DNA from: Bacteroidia bacterium
GTDB taxonomy: Bacteria; Bacteroidota; Bacteroidia; Flavobacteriales; Flavobacteriaceae
Length of the DNA: 64,000 nucleotides
NCBI GenBank assembly: GCA_030428705.1
Contig: JAUIDI010000001.1
Coordinates: 186,001 to 250,000, forward strand
Reading direction: 5' to 3'
How positions within the stretch are numbered: position 1 is the stretch's first letter; the number at the start of each line of letters is the position of its first letter. The position numbers were made by a program, and so were the translations under genes. Below the pieces are notes generated by a model. The model did not search any database, was not told the origin of the DNA, and saw only the letters and a program-made list of their open reading frames with translations. Below, in pieces: positions 1 through 7,229 of this stretch.

Positions 1-51
1 GCTTTTAGGGATTTTTAGGGAAGCGCGAAGAGCAATTTGGTTTAGCGGGGC

Positions 52-129
52 GTTGGAACACATTTCCAAAGGGGCGGGAGTGCGCAGCGCGTAGCAACTT
101 TGGTCAGCTTTAGCTGAATGTGTTCCAAC
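52..129. repeat. Perfect 13-bp inverted repeat enclosing smaller stems
   Basis: GTTGGAACACATT (52-64) is the exact reverse complement of AATGTGTTCCAAC (117-129). Inside it CCAAAG (66-71) pairs with CTTTGG (98-103), and CAGC (105-108) pairs with GCTG (113-116). The whole can fold as a three-way junction. There is no run of T after either side, so it is not a plain terminator. Confidence 0.6.
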
Positions 130-139
130 TTGTTTATAT

Positions 140-157
140 GTGGTGAGTTTTCGCCAC
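140..157. repeat. Short hairpin, 7-bp stem
   Basis: GTGGTGA (140-146) pairs with TCGCCAC (151-157) with one G-T wobble and a four-base loop. It sits between the two larger dyads at 52-129 and 178-213. Confidence 0.4.
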
Positions 158-177
158 TTTTATGCCAATACGGCTGG

Positions 178-213
178 CTAAGAGTGTATTTTGATTAAAA
201 AATACATTCTTAG
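178..213. repeat. 15-bp hairpin
   Basis: CTAAGAGTGTATTTT (178-192) pairs with AAAATACATTCTTAG (199-213) through 15 base pairs with a single G-T wobble and a six-base loop. There is no following T-run, so it is unlikely to be a simple intrinsic terminator. Confidence 0.55.
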
Positions 214-452
214 TAACCCAAAATATTGCAGCCATAACGGTCTTGGCCATACGCTAAATTTAAGAAATAACCTACATCTCGTCAAAAGGGTTTGTTATAC
301 GTTGCAAACTGCCGGTCGAAACGGTATATGAGCATCACGGTCTTTCGGCAAATTTCGTCCGGAGAACAAATGCCAAGCACGCGGCAGCACAAGTCTGTTT
401 AAGCCCTACGCTTATGCCGTAATATAGATATAAAGGGTTGCCCGCATTTTTT

Positions 453-2075
453 CTACTTTTCCTTTTTATCGATATAAAAATTGCGGTCGACCTTAAAAGT
501 CGTGGCATTGGGGTCGGCGGTTTCGGTTTTCCAATCCGAAGTTGGGGTGAGCCATAACGGTTTTCCATCGACAAAAACCCGTAACGGCATGGCAAAACCT
601 TCGATTACGTTCGTCCATCGGTATTTGATGACATTACCATCTTCCATTTGGTATTCAAATACCGGTATTTGCGTCGTACGCAAGTATTGGTCGAAAACCT
701 TTGATAGATCCAACCCCGATTTCTCGCTTATGTAGTTTTCGATTTGTTGGGTGGTCACGGTCTGGTGGTAAAAATCTTTGTTGAGTCCGCGTAAGATCTG
801 CCGCCATTTTTTATCATCATCGATCAATTGACGAATGGTGTGCAGCATGTTGGCCCCTTTATAATACATATCGCCCGACCCGCCATGGTTCACGCCGTAT
901 TCCCCGATAATGGGGCGGTCGTTCTGTATGTTCGCCCGGGTACCGATAACATAGTCGGCCGCCGCTTCGGAACTATGGTAATAATCAAGGTAAAGGTTTT
1001 CCGAGTAGGCCGTAAAGCCTTCATGGATCCACATATCGGCGATATCGCGATAGGTAATGTTATTGGCAAACCATTCATGGCCCGACTCATGGATAATAAT
1101 AAAATCGAATTTGAGTCCTTGGCCGGTATTTGACAGGTCGTTGCCCAAATAACCGTTCTGGTATCGATTGCCGTAGGTGACCGAACTTTGGTGTTCCATG
1201 CCCAAATAAGGGACTTCCACCAATTTAAAACCATCTTTATAAAAAGGGTAGGGGCCGAACCAATGTTCAAAGGCCTTCATCATCATCGGGGCCTGTTTGA
1301 ACTGTTCCTTGGCCTTTTCAAGATTGTCCCGTAATACGTAATAATCCAAGGACAACGGACCTTGTTCGCCTTGGTATTTTTCCCCAAAATGCACGTAGTC
1401 GCCAATATTGACATTGACGCCATAATTGTTGATGGGGTTCGCCACGAACCAATGATAGGTCTTGGTGTCGGTAGCCTCGTCGATCTTGCGGAGACGCCCG
1501 TTTGAAACGTCCATCAAATCTTTGGGAACCTTGACACTGATCAACATACTATCGACCTCGTCGTACATGTGGTCTTTATTGGGCCACCAGACACTGGCAC
1601 CCAGACCCTGGCACGAAGTAGCGACAAAATGCTTGCCGTTTTTATCTTTCGACCACGAAAAGCCACCGTCCCATGGGGCTCGCACGGCCTCTTTGGGATT
1701 GCCTGAATAGTGTACGACGATTTCATTAAAATCCCCGACTTTTTGTGGTTTTTCCAATTTGATAAAGTGTGCATTGATCTTTGAAGAAAAATCCAGCGTT
1801 TTACCGTCTTGGGTAACCTTTTCGATTTTTAAGGGTGGTTGTAGGTCGATTTGCATGACCTGCGCCGAATTCAAGACCTTGTACCGTACCAGGTTCGACC
1901 CCGAAATATACTTTTCGTCGGGTTTGACCTCGATATCGAGATGGTAATAGTTCAAATCCCACCAGGCACGTTCTCCCGTAATACTTCCCCTGAGCGTATC
2001 TTGTTCGGTAAATTGCTGGGCTTTTGCGGATATTCCGCAAATTAAAAATAGTACGATTGACAGGTATTTGGCCAT
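453..2075 (-). CDS. Secreted M1 family zinc aminopeptidase
   Basis: A 540-residue exported metallopeptidase of the gluzincin M1 family, which removes N-terminal residues from peptides in the periplasm or outside the cell. A signal peptide starts MAKYLSIVLFLICGISAKAQ. The zinc motif HESGH is at residues 329-333 with the third ligand in HEGF at E352, the HExxH-18-E spacing expected for M1. A GMEHQ segment before it corresponds to the substrate-binding GxMEN motif with N replaced by H. The N-terminal beta domain is present, but the protein is shorter than full 600-870-residue aminopeptidases, so the C-terminal domain is reduced. An upstream ATG at 2201 would bury the signal peptide and overlap the next gene, so I chose 2075. 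The start lies four bases after the stop of the YdjC-like gene, which suggests one transcript. Confidence 0.88.
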   Translation of the reverse strand: MAKYLSIVLFLICGISAKAQQFTEQDTLRGSITGERAWWDLNYYHLDIEVKPDEKYISGSNLVRYKVLNSAQVMQIDLQPPLKIEKVTQDGKTLDFSSKINAHFIKLEKPQKVGDFNEIVVHYSGNPKEAVRAPWDGGFSWSKDKNGKHFVATSCQGLGASVWWPNKDHMYDEVDSMLISVKVPKDLMDVSNGRLRKIDEATDTKTYHWFVANPINNYGVNVNIGDYVHFGEKYQGEQGPLSLDYYVLRDNLEKAKEQFKQAPMMMKAFEHWFGPYPFYKDGFKLVEVPYLGMEHQSSVTYGNRYQNGYLGNDLSNTGQGLKFDFIIIHESGHEWFANNITYRDIADMWIHEGFTAYSENLYLDYYHSSEAAADYVIGTRANIQNDRPIIGEYGVNHGGSGDMYYKGANMLHTIRQLIDDDKKWRQILRGLNKDFYHQTVTTQQIENYISEKSGLDLSKVFDQYLRTTQIPVFEYQMEDGNVIKYRWTNVIEGFAMPLRVFVDGKPLWLTPTSDWKTETADPNATTFKVDRNFYIDKKEK

Positions 2076-2079
2076 TTTT

Positions 2080-2925
2080 TTATGCTCTATACGATGTGAT
2101 ATCCTTCCATGAAACAAGTTGTATGCCATTTTCTTTAATTTTTGATTTACATTCTTGGCTCGTAAAATACTCAAAATCCTGTTGGCGCCATTCCGAGCCA
2201 AAATTGGGATGGTCTTCGGTAATGCTTTTCATTTCATGGGTATCGAACGCCGGATGGATTAGAATCATATTGAATCCCGGTTCCATATTGTCAAGAATGT
2301 CACCATAAAATTTCTTCAAATTTCCTTTTTCAAAAAATCGATATTCCCCGACGTAGAGGTGGTCGACTAATAGATCGCCATCTTCCAAGGCCGTTTCGCC
2401 CCCGTACCCCACAAATGTCATCAGTTCTTTACTGAGAAGGACCGGAAGATCATACTTTTTGCCCAAATTCTTATAAACCGAAACCAATTCGGCACTGGTC
2501 GCCACACTATACATATGGCAATCCAAATGGCTGGGTTTGAGTCCGAGGTCCAACGCTTTTTCGATTTGCGCCGATAGTTCTTTTTCCGCTTCTTCGACCC
2601 GCACCCTTTCTTTGAACAACGCCCTGTTTTTTTGAAAATGGCCGTTCTTGTCCACGAGACTGGGTACCTGATCTGTAGAGAGAACAGGGCCAAATCTGTA
2701 GTTTTTCCATTCGCAGGTCAACGTCAAATGAATACCATAATCAAATTGGGGGTTCCCTAGGGCAAATTGTGCCATTTCGTAAAACCAAGGACAGGGTACC
2801 ATCAAGCTGTAAGAAGTCACCAAACCGGATTGTAGGGCTTCAATGGTTGCCTGGTTTTCAGATGTGGACAACCCCGCATCATCGGCATGGATCATCAGAA
2901 GCTTGTCATTGCTAAACTTGGGCAT
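2080..2925 (-). CDS. YdjC/ChbG-type carbohydrate deacetylase
   Basis: A 281-residue protein of the YdjC family (ChbG, HpnK), metal-dependent deacetylases acting on N-acetylated sugars such as diacetylchitobiose. The N-terminal HADDAGLS segment carries the metal-binding Asp pair, GIHLTLTCEW supplies a His ligand, and LDCHMY matches a further conserved His motif. No signal peptide is seen, so it should act in the cytoplasm. It sits between two exported peptidases in a minus-strand group and is almost joined to the M1 gene downstream. The substrate cannot be told from sequence; chitin-type oligosaccharides or peptidoglycan fragments are reasonable guesses. Confidence 0.85.
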   Translation of the reverse strand: MPKFSNDKLLMIHADDAGLSTSENQATIEALQSGLVTSYSLMVPCPWFYEMAQFALGNPQFDYGIHLTLTCEWKNYRFGPVLSTDQVPSLVDKNGHFQKNRALFKERVRVEEAEKELSAQIEKALDLGLKPSHLDCHMYSVATSAELVSVYKNLGKKYDLPVLLSKELMTFVGYGGETALEDGDLLVDHLYVGEYRFFEKGNLKKFYGDILDNMEPGFNMILIHPAFDTHEMKSITEDHPNFGSEWRQQDFEYFTSQECKSKIKENGIQLVSWKDITSYRA

Positions 2926-2946
2926 TTTAAAAGTGCTTTGGTACGC

Positions 2947-4278
2947 TTACCTAAAAATCCCGTTCGGAAAAACGACCGGGCTCTCAAAACCGTCTTTTCC
3001 AACAGTAGAAATCCCGAAGAAATAATTGTCGATTACGATACCGTTCAGGGTATATTCGGTCACATTGCCTACATAGCGGCTGTGGTCCCATGTCGGGGAA
3101 GTCGTATCGCGCCAATAGATTTTGTAGCCTTTCGCCCCATCGACTTTACTCCATTGAAATTTAGCGGAGGGCTGTACGATACCGCCTATTTTTACCTCTT
3201 TTGGTGCTGGAGGGGCCCAGGCCAGTGACGCCAGGTTAATGGCATTGACCGCGGTCAGTTTTTGGGCATAGTCAAAATTCACGTGTTCCAGAACGTCACC
3301 GTATTCGATTCCGTCTTCGGTTCGAATATCCTGATGTTGTTGGGTATAGTTTTCATGGGCTTCCATGATACGTATTCCTGCATAACCGGCATCGTTAAAC
3401 GGACGGTGGTGTCCGCCACGACCAAAACGATCGAGACGGTAGACCATCATCGGATTCATTTCGGGCATATATTTTTTGGTGGTCTTATACACATAACGGG
3501 CAAGTTGCCGTGAAATGCCATCGACCTCGCCGCCATAGAAGCGACGGGCGTTTCGTTCTTTTTCCGTTTCGGTAGGGGGAACGGGTTCCGAGAAAATCCG
3601 AAAATCGACATTGCTGACAATGCCATCGACTCCCGTAATGTTTCCGATCATGTCGTTGTTGAGAATGCCGATGATTTCCCATCCCTTTTCCTTGGTATGG
3701 GCGGCAAGGCCTTTACCCCCAAAAAGCCCTTGTTCCTCTCCCGACAATCCCACATAGATAATGCTGTTCTCGAATTGGTAATTCGAAAGTACCCGGGCTG
3801 CTTCCAAAGTGCCCGCCATTCCACTGGCATTGTCGTTCGCACCAGGCGAATCATCCGTAAAATTGGTAGGATCGCTGACCCGTGAGTCGATATCACCGCT
3901 CATGATAATATAGCGATTCGGATATTTAGTTCCTTTTTGTACGGCTACCACATTGACCACCCAAACATCATGTACGATGCGCTGGTTCTCTCCCTTTTTT
4001 ACCAGGTCTTTTTGATAGAAAACGTCCAAACAACCGTTGCAGGCGGCCGATGTTTTTTCGAATTCCGATTTTATCCATCGCCTGGCGGCACCTATGCCCC
4101 GTGTCTGCGACACCGTATCGCTCAGCGTGTGCCGCGTGCCGAAATTGGCAAGTTTGGTGACATCGGCCTTGATGCGTTCTTTTGAAACGGCCCCGATGAT
4201 ATCGTAAATACGTGAATCAGTCTGCGCGGATAGAAAGAGGGAAACGGTCATAAGACCTAAAAAAAGTAATTTTCTCAT
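2947..4278 (-). CDS. Exported M28 family peptidase with C-terminal FnIII-like domain
   Basis: A 443-residue M28 (aminopeptidase Y/S type) zinc peptidase. Signal peptide MRKLLFLGLMTVSLFLSAQ supports the start at 4278 rather than the upstream in-frame codon at 4308. The expected ligands are visible in PGANDNASG (Asp), GLSGEEQG (catalytic Glu and Glu ligand), NNDMIG (Asp) and GGHHRPF (His). The position that is normally the first His ligand (GxHxDS) reads SGDIDS, with Asp at residue 129. This may be a family-wide variant in Bacteroidota, or it may change metal binding. After about residue 360 a fibronectin type III-like domain follows (PAPKEVKIGG ... FQWSKV ... GYKIYWR). No type IX sorting domain is seen. 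The gene ends 21 bases before the YdjC-like gene. Confidence 0.87.
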   Translation of the reverse strand: MRKLLFLGLMTVSLFLSAQTDSRIYDIIGAVSKERIKADVTKLANFGTRHTLSDTVSQTRGIGAARRWIKSEFEKTSAACNGCLDVFYQKDLVKKGENQRIVHDVWVVNVVAVQKGTKYPNRYIIMSGDIDSRVSDPTNFTDDSPGANDNASGMAGTLEAARVLSNYQFENSIIYVGLSGEEQGLFGGKGLAAHTKEKGWEIIGILNNDMIGNITGVDGIVSNVDFRIFSEPVPPTETEKERNARRFYGGEVDGISRQLARYVYKTTKKYMPEMNPMMVYRLDRFGRGGHHRPFNDAGYAGIRIMEAHENYTQQHQDIRTEDGIEYGDVLEHVNFDYAQKLTAVNAINLASLAWAPPAPKEVKIGGIVQPSAKFQWSKVDGAKGYKIYWRDTTSPTWDHSRYVGNVTEYTLNGIVIDNYFFGISTVGKDGFESPVVFPNGIFR

Positions 4279-4379
4279 TTTTAATTGTATTCGATTTAGC
4301 CTTGACAATGTATTAAAAATTAAACTACTATCACGTAAAGGCGAAAGATTTGGAATCGAATGTAAGTTGGCCTATGTTG

Positions 4380-4455
4380 TCCTCCCCAACCCCTCCAAAG
4401 GAGGGGAGCATATAATCCGTCGCAATCCCTCCTCTTTGGGGAGGTTAGGAGGGGA
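4380..4455. repeat. CCTCCCC-rich inverted repeat element
   Basis: Two C-rich and G-rich arms face each other: CCCCTCC-AAA-GGAGGGG forms a perfect hairpin at 4390-4406, and a second arm at 4427-4454 is an imperfect reverse complement of the first part. Elements of this look are, as I recall, common between genes in Bacteroidota genomes. A related fragment (CCCCCTTTGAAGAGGG) lies at about 11364-11379. It lies between the convergently unrelated ends of the M28 and MFS genes. Confidence 0.6.
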
Positions 4456-4517
4456 TAAAAAATCTAAAGGAAAGGAATCCTTGCTCGCCGCAGATTCTCC
4501 TATTGTCCAAGGAGACA

Positions 4518-5681
4518 TTAATAGGACTTTTTGAGCAGTTGTACCAATCCCAAAACCGGGCCTAACGTCAAGACAAGAAAGATATAGGTCGGGTCGATAC
4601 GCACCGCCAAAGATGAAACCAATTCAATACTGATAATGCTTATGGCGAATCCGATACAATTCATCAAGGTCAATGCCGTACCCTTGAGTTCGGGTGGTAC
4701 GGCGGAGGCAACAAGACTTGAAAATTGTGGAGAATCGGCTGTAACGGCCATGCCCCAAATGCAAAAGGCCGTAAGAAAGATGAATGTCGAAAAATGGAAA
4801 AGTAATGGGGATGCCAAGCAAAGCAATCCAGAAATAAACAAGGACGTTACCGCTACTTTTTTACTGCCGTAGCGCAAGGAAAACAGTCCGCCCAAAATGC
4901 AGGAAATACCGCCGATCGCGATTATCAGGCCCGCCCATAACGGAACGGAAACGGTATTTTCGTTTAAACTATTGAACGTTTGAACGGCAAAAGGTACAAA
5001 GGCCCAAAAGGCATAAAGCTCCCACATATGGCCAAAGTAGCCAAAGGATGCCTTACGAAAGGCAGGAAGCTTGAACAAACCGGGACCGACCCGCAGATCG
5101 ATTTTTTTGCTGGGCCTTCGAAAAGGCCCATCAGGAACTTGCCACCATAAAAGCAGCCCACCCAAAGCGGCGATCAGCGATGTAGAAAGGATTACCGCAT
5201 CAAAATTATTGCCCCAGCCGATACCTTTGATCAAATAGGGAAAGGCCTTGCCAAAAACCAACGCACCGACCAGATAGCCCAGTGCCTTTCCGAGCCCCTT
5301 TTCGTAGTAGTCTGCCGCGATTTTCATTCCGATAGGATAGATCCCGGCCAAGAAAAATCCCGTGCCGAAACGAACCGACAACAAGGCCGTTTTCGAGAGG
5401 TGTTCCGACAACAAGACCAAATTACATAAGGCGGCCAATACGGCGCACACGAAAAATACCCTTGAGGGCGAAAAACGATCGGCGATCATTAGCAATGCGA
5501 ACGTCAGCGTGCCGATAATAAAGCCAAATTGTACAGACGAAAGAATGTAACCTATCAATTCGGTTCCGAAACCTGTTCTCAGGGCCAGTTCATCGACCAC
5601 TGAATTGCCCGCGAACCATACCGAGGTACACGCAAATTGCGCAAGTATTATAATAAGAAGGATGTAACCCCTTGACTTCAA
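4518..5681 (-). CDS. Major facilitator superfamily transporter
   Basis: A 387-residue membrane protein with about twelve hydrophobic segments and the two-bundle layout of the major facilitator superfamily, for example around GYILSSVQFGFIIGTLTFAL and GLIIAIGGISCILGGLFSL. It probably exports or imports a small molecule across the inner membrane, but the substrate is not evident. The only plausible initiation codon is TTG at 5681, because an in-frame stop lies just upstream. This start is seven bases from the end of the beta-propeller gene upstream, which suggests co-transcription and translational coupling. It is shorter than many MFS proteins (400-450), but the transmembrane content looks complete. 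Confidence 0.82.
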   Translation of the reverse strand: MKSRGYILLIIILAQFACTSVWFAGNSVVDELALRTGFGTELIGYILSSVQFGFIIGTLTFALLMIADRFSPSRVFFVCAVLAALCNLVLLSEHLSKTALLSVRFGTGFFLAGIYPIGMKIAADYYEKGLGKALGYLVGALVFGKAFPYLIKGIGWGNNFDAVILSTSLIAALGGLLLWWQVPDGPFRRPSKKIDLRVGPGLFKLPAFRKASFGYFGHMWELYAFWAFVPFAVQTFNSLNENTVSVPLWAGLIIAIGGISCILGGLFSLRYGSKKVAVTSLFISGLLCLASPLLFHFSTFIFLTAFCIWGMAVTADSPQFSSLVASAVPPELKGTALTLMNCIGFAISIISIELVSSLAVRIDPTYIFLVLTLGPVLGLVQLLKKSY

Positions 5682-5687
5682 TATCAG

Positions 5688-7208
5688 TTAGCGTAAGAAA
5701 GTGACTTTGGCAATTTTGCCATTTTCTACTTCGTAGATGGCCACGGTACTGAAGTTATTTCCGTTCATAGTGATGAATTCCTCATCGATCACTTTGTTTC
5801 CGATGACCATTCTATTTTTGATTTCACAGTTGAGATTCGGGGTTTCTTTAAAAAAACCGGAATAGCCTTCCCTCATTTTTTTGGTTCCCTCGTATTGCAA
5901 TTCATTCGGGAAGTCGAAGACTTTGACATCTTCGGAATAGGTAGCCAAGAAACCATCGATATCCCTCGCGTTGTATGCTTCCAATTGTTTTTGAACGATG
6001 GTTTCAGGATTCGACTCAGGGCCATCGTCAAAAATAAAGGTCATACTCGAAATTCTTCCGTTCATCACTTCGTACATGGCAACTTGCCTCTGTACTTTTC
6101 CATTGCCGGTCACTTTTTCTTCATCGATTACTTTGTTGCCGATGATGATACGTTTGACCACTTCGACATCGTAGACTTTTTTTTCGGGGGACAGGCCACT
6201 GTAATTCTCCCGCATTTTTTCTCGGCCTATATAAAGTGTGTCGTTCGGAAAGTTTCGAACGACGACTTCTTCGGAATAACAATTTACAAAGGCATCAAGA
6301 TTCGCGGCATTATAAGATTCCACTTGTTTTTGAACGATTTTCGCCGGAGACGTTTCGGACACCAATGCCAAATATTTTCCGTCCGGACTGACCGCCATAC
6401 GTGAAATGGAGTTGATTTCCTTTTCCTCAAAGCGATGTAGCACCTTTGGATTTCCGTTCATCCCAGGGCTTATGATATAAATGGATTTACCCGAGGGAAT
6501 CAACAGGCTTCCATCGGGCATCCAACAAATATCGTTTATGGCTTCGGGCAATGGGGAGACCCACTTTATAGCTCCTGTTATCGGATGTAATGATTTAATG
6601 GCCGTACTATCTGTTACCTTACTGATATAACCGACCAAATCCGATTTGGGAATTTTTTGCAACGACCGACCTACGTTTTTTTGAACGGTGTGGTTGCTCC
6701 CGTCGTTTAAATTCGATACGACCAAATCCATGCGATTTTCTATTAAAACGGTATTGATCAAAATGTCTTTTGAATACCACACATGATACCCCACTTTTGC
6801 ATCCTTTCGGATGGGTTCCGATTTTCCCGTTTTGATATCATAGCGATATAAACGCTGCAATCCATTGGTATCCAATCGAATGGCGGATATATCTTCGGAG
6901 CCTGGAATGCGCAAGGGAGAATATTCACTGCCTCCCGGTGTATCGGTCAGCCATGAAATTTCTCCATTTGAGATGGTGTAACTGGCAATATCGGTCTGCC
7001 CATTTCTAGTGGAGGAAAACAGAATCATATTCTCGTCGCAAAATGAAGGTTGGTTGTCATAACCCTCATTGTTCGAGACATTTCTTAGGTTGGAAAGCTC
7101 GATTTTTTTATCCTTTTCAGTAATATCAAGAAGGTAGACCTCGGTATCGGGTTGCGCATAGGATAAGGTGGCCGTTAAAAAGAAACCAACGAGAACTAGT
7201 TTTTTCAT
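5688..7208 (-). CDS. Exported TolB-like beta-propeller protein with two tandem SnoaL-like domains
   Basis: A 506-residue protein with signal peptide MKKLVLVGFFLTATLSYAQ. Residues 30 to about 295 hold TolB/WD40-like propeller blades (for example PSFCDENMILFSSTRNGQTDI and SRMAVSPDGKYLALVS). Two SnoaL/NTF2-like domains follow, at about 300-400 and 405-506. They are clearly copies of each other: both have an IVQKQ.E.YNA start, a K.MRE.YSG segment, a GNKVIDEE core and an AMYEV/AIYEV.NG.I end. An internal duplication is therefore likely. The propeller-only and SnoaL-only proteins are common; the triple arrangement is less usual. The function is unknown. It is followed directly by the MFS transporter. 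Confidence 0.8.
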   Translation of the reverse strand: MKKLVLVGFFLTATLSYAQPDTEVYLLDITEKDKKIELSNLRNVSNNEGYDNQPSFCDENMILFSSTRNGQTDIASYTISNGEISWLTDTPGGSEYSPLRIPGSEDISAIRLDTNGLQRLYRYDIKTGKSEPIRKDAKVGYHVWYSKDILINTVLIENRMDLVVSNLNDGSNHTVQKNVGRSLQKIPKSDLVGYISKVTDSTAIKSLHPITGAIKWVSPLPEAINDICWMPDGSLLIPSGKSIYIISPGMNGNPKVLHRFEEKEINSISRMAVSPDGKYLALVSETSPAKIVQKQVESYNAANLDAFVNCYSEEVVVRNFPNDTLYIGREKMRENYSGLSPEKKVYDVEVVKRIIIGNKVIDEEKVTGNGKVQRQVAMYEVMNGRISSMTFIFDDGPESNPETIVQKQLEAYNARDIDGFLATYSEDVKVFDFPNELQYEGTKKMREGYSGFFKETPNLNCEIKNRMVIGNKVIDEEFITMNGNNFSTVAIYEVENGKIAKVTFLR

Positions 7209-7229
7209 CCGTAAGGGTTTGCGATTAAT

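Larger units (their letters stand above)
1..452. other. Non-coding region with clustered inverted repeats
   Basis: I see no credible gene in these 452 bases. The short frames do not resemble known proteins. The region lies downstream of the M1 peptidase gene. It starts with two direct copies of TTTTAGGGA (positions 3-21) and then holds three strong dyads between 52 and 213, described separately. An 8-base word, ACGGTCTT, recurs exactly 100 bases apart at 237-244 and 337-344. The right part (214-452) has no further strong structure that I can see by eye. The function is unknown: a high-copy intergenic repeat, an attC-like recombination element or a structured RNA are all possible. Confidence 0.5.

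Noticed and set aside
1-452. tRNA, tmRNA or other known structured RNA in the left end
   Set aside because: No anticodon-like cloverleaf, CCA end or known RNA signature is visible; only the unexplained dyads remain.
335-595. 86-codon frame that could fill part of the gene-free left end
   Set aside because: Half of it overlaps the end of the M1 peptidase gene, and it has no protein-like features.
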